64,000 nucleotides of DNA from JAJPHF01 sp035293805. Its GTDB lineage: Bacteria > Chloroflexota > UBA6077 > JAJPHF01. The first letter of the stretch is position 1. Every line of letters starts with the position of its first letter. The stretch is from NCBI GenBank assembly GCA_035293805.1, contig DATGMD010000018.1:186001-250000 (forward strand). Direction: 5' to 3'. Under the pieces are notes generated by a model, which saw nothing but the letters and a program-made list of their open reading frames with translations, ran no database searches and had not been told where the DNA came from. Both the position numbers and the translations under genes were made by a program. Below are positions 26,726-33,730 of the stretch, in pieces.

Positions 26726-27697
26726 TCAGCGATACGGCCCAAGCTGTTCTAGGGCGCGGTCCACGAAGGACATGTCTACCATGGCCGCCATGTCCGGCCG
26801 GCCGTCGATCAACCCGTGTTCCGCCCACAGGTCGGCGTCGTGCTGCATGCTCGTCACGTCGACCCGGCCGTCCGGACTCACGCCCAGGGGGCTCATGCGC
26901 TCCACGACGCGGCGGGGCTCGCCCGAGTGGCGCACGAGTAGGTCGATCATCTCCTCGCGCCCCTCGCCCTTGACGATGGCGTCCAGGTAGTCTCGTCCCG
27001 CGCGGATCCAGCCCGTGACGAAACCCTGCACGGCTTCCGGGTGTTGCTCGGCGAAGGCGCGCTTCACGATGCAGCTGCGGCCCTGGCGCGGCGCCACTTC
27101 CCAGGCCTCTTTCCAGCGCGCCAGCCAGCCCGCGTCCTCACCCTCGATCACCTTCCGCGGGCGCGGCGCATTAATGATGTCGACGACGCCGTTCTTGAGG
27201 TCCTCGTGCGCTTGACTGTGCCTGGCGTTGACCAGCGTCACGTCGCCCAGCGTGAGGCCCGCCCCCTTCAACAGATAGTAGACGTAGATGAAGTCGGGCT
27301 CCGGGCGCATCTTGCCCTGACCGAGGCGGTCAGAGCCGCCGGTCTCCACGCCGATCCGCTTGCCGCGCACGCTGGCCAGGTCGTCGGTCAGCTCCCCGCG
27401 ATCGATCATCTCGCGGCGGGTGCACAGCGGCGTCAGGCCGCGCCCGTCGCGCCACTGCTCCTGGCTGGCGATCGCGACCACGTCCACCCCGGCCACCGCC
27501 CGCCGCGCGAGATCGCCCACGCTCGAGCACTCCAGGTCGATCGGATCGTCGGCCGCGCCGATCCGCACGTCGCTGATCACCACCTCGACGTCCACGCCGG
27601 CGTCGGCGAAGTAGCCGCGCTCTAGGCCGATCCAAAGGGGGCCAAACATGATGCGGGCGGGGTCGCCCGAAAAGACGCCAAAGCGCAGACGGTCCAC
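26726..27697 (-). CDS. NMT1/THI5-like substrate-binding-fold protein without signal peptide
   Basis: A 323-residue protein starting VDRLRFGVFSGDPARIMFGP directly after AAGGAGG. The fold is that of periplasmic-binding proteins (PLWIGLERGYFADAGVDVEV, VRGKRIGVETGGSDRLGQG, VVDIINAPRPRKVIEG), but there is no Sec signal or lipobox, unlike the other four binding proteins here. A cytoplasmic enzyme or ligand sensor of the family is therefore possible. A longer upstream frame does not add a signal peptide. Probably co-transcribed with the amidohydrolase. Confidence 0.8.
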   Translation of the reverse strand: MDRLRFGVFSGDPARIMFGPLWIGLERGYFADAGVDVEVVISDVRIGAADDPIDLECSSVGDLARRAVAGVDVVAIASQEQWRDGRGLTPLCTRREMIDRGELTDDLASVRGKRIGVETGGSDRLGQGKMRPEPDFIYVYYLLKGAGLTLGDVTLVNARHSQAHEDLKNGVVDIINAPRPRKVIEGEDAGWLARWKEAWEVAPRQGRSCIVKRAFAEQHPEAVQGFVTGWIRAGRDYLDAIVKGEGREEMIDLLVRHSGEPRRVVERMSPLGVSPDGRVDVTSMQHDADLWAEHGLIDGRPDMAAMVDMSFVDRALEQLGPYR

Positions 27698-27865
27698 GAG
27701 GTTGCCTCCTTCGGTGTCTGGCAGGCTGCCCGGAACTCCACTATCATGGATAGCCCGCCGCACAAGCAACGAAGCGCGGACCCGCGGCCCGGGTGCGCCG
27801 CGTCAGCCGCGCGGCTGGCAACGGCAATTGGCGTAAGCAAGCCCAAAGCGTGCTCGGAGGTAAGC

Positions 27866-28996
27866 GTGCTGGCACAGCGGGGAATCGCCGTCCTGATCGC
27901 GCTGCTCATGGCGGCCGCGTGCGGCCCATCGGCGAGCGCTCCCACGGCCCAGCCGAGCGGCAGCCCGCAGTCCGCGGTGGCCCCGGCCCAGCCGGTACAA
28001 GACCCTGCGCTCCAGGCGCTCGTCGACGCCGCGCGCCAGGAGGGGGCGCTGAACGTGATCTACCCCCTCGAGTCCACCAGCGACACCGTCTCCCGCTGGA
28101 CCGAGGGCTTCAATCGGCTGTACGGCCTGAACCTCGACGTCCGCTTCACGCCGGGGCCGCCCATGCCTGAGCTAGCCGCGCGCGTGGCGCAGGAGGCGCA
28201 GGCCGGCCGCACCGCCTCCACCGACGTCTTCATCGGCGCCGAATCGCACATCAACACCCTGGCGAACGCGGGGGCGCTGGAGCCTGTCGACTGGGCAAGC
28301 TGGGCGCCCAACGTCCGCGACCCGCGCCTCATCGCGCCCGGCGGCGTCGCGGTCCAGCTCGGGACGCGCACGCCTGGCATCGCCTACAACACCAACCGCA
28401 TCAGCGGCGACTTAGTACCCGCCACCATGCAGGACCTGCTCAAGCCCCAGCTCCGCGGCCAGATCGCATCGACGCCCTATGCCGCGGGCTTTTCCGTCCT
28501 GGGGAGCCCCGAGATTTGGGGCGAGGCACGAACGATCGACTACGTGACGAAGCTGGCCGACCAGGTGGGCGGCCTGATTCGCTGCAACGAGATGGACCGT
28601 CTGCTCAACGGCGAGTTCGACATGCTCGCGCTCGACTGTGGCGCCGAGTTCCGGGCCTCCCCGGGGAAAGAGGCGCTCATTGGGCACGTCATTCCGAGCG
28701 ACGCCGCGGTGCTGTCGTACTGGTATACCGCCGTGCCTAGCCACGCGGCTCATCCCAATGCCGCGAAGCTGTGGATCAACTACGTGATGGGCCGCGAGGG
28801 GCAGGACATCCTGTACCAGGGTGCGCACGCGGATCACCACCTGGTGCCTGGCTCGCACGTTGCGCCGGACATCGAAGCGCTGCAGGCGCGCGGGGTAAAG
28901 TTCACCGAGACGGACGTCGCGTTCTACCAACGTACCGACTTGCAGATGCTCAACCGCCTCGGGGCCGACCTGCAGCGCATCGTGCAGAAGCAATAG
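27866..28996 (+). CDS. Extracellular solute-binding lipoprotein (family 1, Fe3+/organic-ligand type)
   Basis: A 376-residue lipoprotein. GTG 27866 follows GGAGG, and GIAVLIALLMAAAC gives the lipobox. The mature part begins ALQALVDAARQEGALNVIYP and includes TDVFIGAESHINTLANAGAL and GIAYNTNRISGDLVP, as in family 1 or ferric-type binding proteins. It belongs to a different binding-protein family from the four NMT1-like proteins of the island. It is divergent from the preceding gene and has no transporter partner nearby. Confidence 0.85.
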   Translation: MLAQRGIAVLIALLMAAACGPSASAPTAQPSGSPQSAVAPAQPVQDPALQALVDAARQEGALNVIYPLESTSDTVSRWTEGFNRLYGLNLDVRFTPGPPMPELAARVAQEAQAGRTASTDVFIGAESHINTLANAGALEPVDWASWAPNVRDPRLIAPGGVAVQLGTRTPGIAYNTNRISGDLVPATMQDLLKPQLRGQIASTPYAAGFSVLGSPEIWGEARTIDYVTKLADQVGGLIRCNEMDRLLNGEFDMLALDCGAEFRASPGKEALIGHVIPSDAAVLSYWYTAVPSHAAHPNAAKLWINYVMGREGQDILYQGAHADHHLVPGSHVAPDIEALQARGVKFTETDVAFYQRTDLQMLNRLGADLQRIVQKQ

Positions 28997-29055
28997 CGCC
29001 GCGCCGGCGCCATCGCGCGGCAGGCGAACAGCAAGTTAGGCGAAGCAGGCGCAGA

Positions 29056-30342
29056 TCATTGCGGGTACCGCCCGAGCCGCTCCAGGGCGTAGGCCACGTA
29101 CGAGTGATCGACGATCCGCTCGCTGGCGGTCTTCTCCCGAATCGTGCCTTTCCGGAGCAGGTAGTCCTGCATCTCGTCCAGCATGCCCTCGTCCAGCCCG
29201 CCGTTGGGATCGACGCCCGGCCAGCCCATCAGCGGGTACAGCGCCGGGTCCTTCACGGGGGTGTGCTTCATCAGGACCTGGGTGAACTGCTCGCGGCCCG
29301 CCGGGTTCTCGTTGCTGACGAAGGCGCGGTAGTAGTCGCGCACGGCCCGCAGGTACGCCGTGACGTAGCGCCGCGCGGCCTCCGGCTGCTCGGCGGCGAA
29401 CTGCGGGCCGATGACCATGACCACGCCGATCGCGCCCGGGAACACGTCGCCCGCCTTGGTCATCGTCTGGGCGATCCCGCGGCTGTTGGCGATCGCCACG
29501 AACGGCTCGACCCCCCAGGCCGCGTCGATCGCCTTGTTGCCCAGCGCGGTCAGCATGTCTGGGAACGCCATCGCGACCAGGTTCACGTCGTCGGCGGTCA
29601 GCCCCCCCTGCGCGAGCGCGCGCTCCAGGTAGCTCTGGCTGGTCGTGCCGAGGGCGGAGACCGCGATGGTCAAGCCCTTCAGGTCGTCCAGGCCCTGGTA
29701 CTGCCCGCTGTCGACCAGGTCCTTGCGGACGAGCAGCGCGGCGCCCCCGGGATTCTGCTCCGTCGAGAGCACCATCGCCGTGACCAGCTTGAGCCCGATG
29801 TCGCGCTGCGCCGCGTTGAACAGTCCAGGGTCGATGCCGCCGTTGCCGAAGTCGAGCTGGCCAGTGGCGAGCAAGCCCACCTGCTCGGTGATCCCGCGGA
29901 CGGGGACCAGCTCGACGTCCAACCCCTCGTCCTGGAAGTAGCCCTGCTCCAGCGCCTGATAGATGGCGGCTTCCGGCGCGATGCCGGTCACGCCGACCCG
30001 TACTTTCACCGTCGGGCTGAGGGGCGGCGGGGCTGGCTGGGCCACCTGTGCACCGGGAGCGGACGCCGCGGCAGTCACGAGGGCCGCCGGCGCGCTCGTC
30101 GGCGCAGCCGGCGGGGCGATCTCGGCCGTGGTCGCGGGCACCGAGCCGGCCGGGGCCGGCGCGCCGCACGCGGTGAGCCAGACCCAGCTCAGCAGCAGGA
30201 GGACGATCCGCGCGCGCGACCCGACGGCACGCGGCGCGCGGTGCTCGCCGGGCAGCCACGCGCTCTTCGACTCGGCGCGGCGCGACACGCCCGGCGCTCC
30301 GGCCGGTCGGCAGTACGAGCGAAGCCAGCCAGACCGCGTCAT
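29056..30342 (-). CDS. ABC-type substrate-binding lipoprotein (NMT1/SsuA-like)
   Basis: A 428-residue protein. A long basic N-terminus (about 40 residues) precedes the hydrophobic stretch RIVLLLLSWVWLTAC with lipobox Cys, then a Pro/Ala linker. The mature fold includes VRVGVTGIAPEAAIYQALEQ, DLKGLTIAVSALGTTSQSY and AIDAAWGVEPFVAIANSRG. AAGGATGG precedes ATG 30342. The N-region is unusually long for a lipoprotein signal, so the real start may be further downstream. No linked permease. Confidence 0.83.
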   Translation of the reverse strand: MTRSGWLRSYCRPAGAPGVSRRAESKSAWLPGEHRAPRAVGSRARIVLLLLSWVWLTACGAPAPAGSVPATTAEIAPPAAPTSAPAALVTAAASAPGAQVAQPAPPPLSPTVKVRVGVTGIAPEAAIYQALEQGYFQDEGLDVELVPVRGITEQVGLLATGQLDFGNGGIDPGLFNAAQRDIGLKLVTAMVLSTEQNPGGAALLVRKDLVDSGQYQGLDDLKGLTIAVSALGTTSQSYLERALAQGGLTADDVNLVAMAFPDMLTALGNKAIDAAWGVEPFVAIANSRGIAQTMTKAGDVFPGAIGVVMVIGPQFAAEQPEAARRYVTAYLRAVRDYYRAFVSNENPAGREQFTQVLMKHTPVKDPALYPLMGWPGVDPNGGLDEGMLDEMQDYLLRKGTIREKTASERIVDHSYVAYALERLGRYPQ

Positions 30343-30415
30343 AGTCCATCCTTCTCGCGGCGCACCGCGTGTCACCTGCTAGGGGCCTCCGCGGAGCGCC
30401 GCTCCGACCAGATAC

Positions 30416-31189
30416 CTAGGCGGCCGCCGTCCAGGCGCCGGCCACGCGCAGGTCGAAGTGGTTCCCGTCCGGGTCCCAGATGCGGTAGTAGTCCTGCGCG
30501 TCCCGGCGGTCCAGCCGCTGCTCTCGGCGCGTCCCGCGCGGTAGCCGGCCGATGAGGTCTCCCACTCGCGGCGTCTCAAAGCCGTAGTGGTTCAGGCCGA
30601 GCTGGGCGTGGTCAATCGTGACCTCCTTGCCCGCGGCCCGGGTCTCCTCGGCGTCGCCCAGGATCGCCAGGTTGATCGTGCCGTCGGTCAGGAAGCGCCC
30701 CGTCGAGCGCCACATCTCCGGGAACGCCTTCTCCAGCCCGAAGACGTTTGCGTAGAACTCTGCTACCGCATCGCCGCGCGGCTCGCACATCGCCACGTGC
30801 CGCATTCCGGGCAGTCGGCTCGCGCTGCCCGGCACGCCGAACCCGCGCGTCGACACGGCCACCGGGTAGCCATTGGGGTCGGCGATGCAGTACTCGCCGT
30901 GGTGCAGCCCGCCCTCGTCCGGCTGGAGCGTGAGGTGTGGCGCGAACCGCTGCAGCCGGTCCGCGAGCGCCGTGCGGTCGTCTACCGCGATGCCGATCTG
31001 GCGCGGGCCGCGCGCGCCCAGCTCGGGGCGGTACGCGAGCAGGCTGAGGTTGAAGAAACCGTCGGTCACCGACACGTCGCCCGCGCCGGAACGCCCCAGC
31101 TCCTGCATTCCGAAGCTGTCGGCATAGAACCGCGCGAGGCGCTCGGGGTCGTCGCTCACGATGGCCAGGTAGCGAATCGTGGCTTGCAT
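30416..31189 (-). CDS. Two-repeat VOC (glyoxalase/extradiol dioxygenase-fold) protein
   Basis: A 257-residue protein with two betaalphabetabetabeta modules: repeat 1 starts TIRYLAIVSDDPERLARFYA, repeat 2 starts MRHVAMCEPRGDAVAEFYAN. The C-terminal YYRIWDPDGNHFDL supplies an expected metal ligand. The first module lacks the usual N-terminal His, so only one metal site is probable. Candidate ring-cleavage dioxygenase or isomerase acting with the oxygenases here. ATG 31189 follows GAGAGGCGGG. It is divergent from the next VOC gene. Confidence 0.82.
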   Translation of the reverse strand: MQATIRYLAIVSDDPERLARFYADSFGMQELGRSGAGDVSVTDGFFNLSLLAYRPELGARGPRQIGIAVDDRTALADRLQRFAPHLTLQPDEGGLHHGEYCIADPNGYPVAVSTRGFGVPGSASRLPGMRHVAMCEPRGDAVAEFYANVFGLEKAFPEMWRSTGRFLTDGTINLAILGDAEETRAAGKEVTIDHAQLGLNHYGFETPRVGDLIGRLPRGTRREQRLDRRDAQDYYRIWDPDGNHFDLRVAGAWTAAA

Positions 31190-31464
31190 CTCGTACCCGC
31201 CTCTCGAAGGATGGGGGCCTTGCGCTCGTGGCGCTGCCAAGAGCGCATTCCTGGCCCGACGCCGTCGCCGCCACCTCGGCGCGGCACCGTTCGCACCAAA
31301 GCGCAGGAGCGCCGGCCGCGGCGAGCGGTTCGCTCCGCATGGTTGGGTCCGGCGGGGGCCGCTCGGACCGGCCGATTGTACAGCCCTCCTACCCCGGGGG
31401 CAACCGCGCGCCGAACGCCGTGCGGACCACGCGACCGCGCTGGCGCCGCGCTCCCGGGCGCCGA

Positions 31465-31470
31465 TATAAT
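31465..31470 (+). promoter_or_regulatory. Perfect -10 element (TATAAT) upstream of the VOC gene
   Basis: TATAAT lies 58 bp before ATG 31528 with no consensus -35 at 17 bp. The 31190-31527 gap between divergent VOC genes holds no gene. Confidence 0.45.
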
Positions 31471-31527
31471 GGCCGCGCTGAAGACGCCAAGGGCTCCGTG
31501 CCCGTGCTGCCGTTGAAGAGGTGCCGT

Positions 31528-32091
31528 ATGGCTGTTGACACGGTCCAGGTCGTCCCCCCGCCCAAGGAGGCCGTCCCCGTACCCGAAACAAAGGCGCCCG
31601 TGCGCCTGGCCGGCTGGGACCACGTGGCGTTCTCGGTGCCCGATCTCGTCGCGGCCGAACGCTGGTACGTCGAGGTGCTGGGCGGCGAAGTGGTCGGCCG
31701 CTACAACTGGGGCGGCGATACCGCGCACGACGATGCCCCGCCGCACGCGGACGTTCGCATCGGCAGCAACGTGCTCAGCCTGTTCCTGGGCGACCCGATC
31801 CGCGGCGCCACCAACGTGCCGCGCCACTTCCACTACGCGCTCACCTGCGGCAGCCTGGCCGAGCTGGAGCAGTGGCAGGCGCACCTGCGCAGCCAGGGCG
31901 TGAAGCTGCGCAACGACGGCGCGTTCCACGGGCACCCGGGCTTCGGCGCCGTCAGCCTGTATTTCGAGGATCCCTGGGGCGCCAAGCTGGAGATCGTCAC
32001 CTGGCTGCCCGACTACGCCACCGCTAAGGCCGAGGTGACGAAGCGGGGCGGCATCATCATGGGCGCCAGCGGCCATCGCCCGGCGCGCTGA
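31528..32091 (+). CDS. VOC-family protein
   Basis: A 187-residue single-module glyoxalase-fold protein. A 25-residue Pro-rich N-terminus precedes LAGWDHVAFSVPDLVAAERW (His ligand), the middle NVPRHFHYALTCGSLAELEQ, and the end VSLYFEDPWGAKLEIVTW (Glu ligand). The metal triad fits an extradiol dioxygenase or isomerase. AGAGGTG lies upstream of the ATG. It shares the divergent control region with the two-module VOC gene and converges on an amidohydrolase gene. Confidence 0.85.
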   Translation: MAVDTVQVVPPPKEAVPVPETKAPVRLAGWDHVAFSVPDLVAAERWYVEVLGGEVVGRYNWGGDTAHDDAPPHADVRIGSNVLSLFLGDPIRGATNVPRHFHYALTCGSLAELEQWQAHLRSQGVKLRNDGAFHGHPGFGAVSLYFEDPWGAKLEIVTWLPDYATAKAEVTKRGGIIMGASGHRPAR

Positions 32092-32176
32092 GGCGCCGGC
32101 CGCCACGCGGGAGCGCGAACGCGATCAGAAGTGCCGCGCGGGCGGTGCTCAGGCCCCCGCCAGCCGCCGCCCGCGC

Positions 32177-33343
32177 TTACGGCTCGCCGAAGCACCGCAC
32201 GGCATTGTCCCACATCAGCTTTTGCATGCGGTCGCGGCCGATGCTGTCCCACGCTAGGACTTTGTCCACTGACTCGGGGAAGCGCGACTCCGCGTGGGGG
32301 TAGTCCGACCCAAACATCAGGATGTGATCCCCTAGGTCGTCCATCACCATCCGGGTGATCGCCTCCCCCTCGTGGATCACGATGCCGGCGAAGAACCGGC
32401 CGCCGGTCACGTACTCGCTCAGCTTGTGCTCCAGCTTGTCCGACACGTAGCCCATATAGATCGCTTGGTCGTCCATGCGCCGCGCCCAGAACGGCAGCCA
32501 CCCGAAACCGGATTCCAGGATGCAGAACCGCAGGTTCTTGTAACGATCGAGGATACCTGCTCCGAAGAAGGCCGCGACGGCGCGCATCGCACCCCAAGGA
32601 TGCGAGGCCAGCCGGCCCAGGAAGGGATTGTCCCAGAGGTCACGATAGCCGGGGTAGCCAAACGAGAAGCTGTGGTGGACCACTGCTAGGCCTGCCTCAT
32701 CTGCGGCCCGCCACAAGGGCTCGAGGTCCGGATGATCGAGCGGATAGTCGAGCGGCAGGTGGGGTTGAATGCCCACCGCCCACCGCGAGCGGCCCCAGCG
32801 CGTGATCTCGTCGATGGAGGCCTCCAGATTGCGGGGGGTAGCGGCAAGCAACGACTTGAGCCGGTGCGGGTACTTCCCGCAAAAGTCGTTCAGATAGCGA
32901 TGGTTGGCCCGCATGAACTCGGCCTCGACCCACGGGTCCTCGTGACTCTGGACGCTGCCCGGCACCATCATGTGTATGTCCTGGCCTTCCGCGTCCATAT
33001 CCCGCACCCGCGCATCCGGGTCCCAGTCCGAGCTGCCGGGCGTGGGGAACCGCGAGCCCATGAACCGCTGAAACTCGTGCTCGGCGTCGGCCCGGGGCTC
33101 GGCCTCCCCCAGCCACCGGGTCTTGGCCGACCGCCAGCCCCCGCCCTGCCCTCCGCCTAACCGGAACATGTGCCGGTACGGCGGCTCCAGCCGCTCGCCC
33201 GCCCAGCCGATGGTGAAAGGCACCTTGCGCCGGTCGAGATCGGGGACCCGGGCGCGTAGCTCCGGCCCGAGGTACGGCTCGAGCGATTCCGCGGTCGCGC
33301 TGAAATGCGTGTCGGTGTCGTACACTCGGTATTGGTTCCGCAT
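32177..33343 (-). CDS. Amidohydrolase (ACMSD/amidohydrolase_2 family)
   Basis: A 388-residue metal-dependent hydrolase. The metal motif is DxDxH-like (YDTDTHFSATAES), followed by DMDAEGQDIHMMVPGSVQSH, EAGLAVVHHSFSFGYPGY (His), and MFGSDYPHAESRFPESVDK (catalytic Asp). Such longer enzymes are common beside VOC and oxygenase genes in aromatic or terpenoid degradation. ATG 33343 follows GGGAGAGG. It is distinct from the shorter paralogue at 25739-26689. Confidence 0.87.
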   Translation of the reverse strand: MRNQYRVYDTDTHFSATAESLEPYLGPELRARVPDLDRRKVPFTIGWAGERLEPPYRHMFRLGGGQGGGWRSAKTRWLGEAEPRADAEHEFQRFMGSRFPTPGSSDWDPDARVRDMDAEGQDIHMMVPGSVQSHEDPWVEAEFMRANHRYLNDFCGKYPHRLKSLLAATPRNLEASIDEITRWGRSRWAVGIQPHLPLDYPLDHPDLEPLWRAADEAGLAVVHHSFSFGYPGYRDLWDNPFLGRLASHPWGAMRAVAAFFGAGILDRYKNLRFCILESGFGWLPFWARRMDDQAIYMGYVSDKLEHKLSEYVTGGRFFAGIVIHEGEAITRMVMDDLGDHILMFGSDYPHAESRFPESVDKVLAWDSIGRDRMQKLMWDNAVRCFGEP

Positions 33344-33730
33344 CGGCTGCCTCTCCCCTCGCAGGGGTGCTCGCGGACGCGACGGCCGGCGCGGAGCGCC
33401 GGCGCCCACCCGCCCGGCGGCTGGCTGCCCAAGCGCCGCCCGCCCTCTCTGCAGCCTATACTAGCAACCCTCGGATGGCCGGGCAACGCGTCGCTGGCTC
33501 AGCTAGAAACCCCGCTCCGCGCTCGACGGCAGGCCGGCCATCGGAGTGCGTGGTGCCTGCGATCATCCCGACGCTCGACCCGCCCGAGCGGCTGCCGCTC
33601 CCGCGCCGAGTGCAGGGTGGCACCCCGGCCGCAGCGCGGCGCTCGGGACGCGCGGCCCTACCCACCCCGGCTCCACGGCCCGGCCGCGCTTCCCGGTCGT
33701 GGGTGGGCGGCCGGGGTAGGCGCCGGCGCC

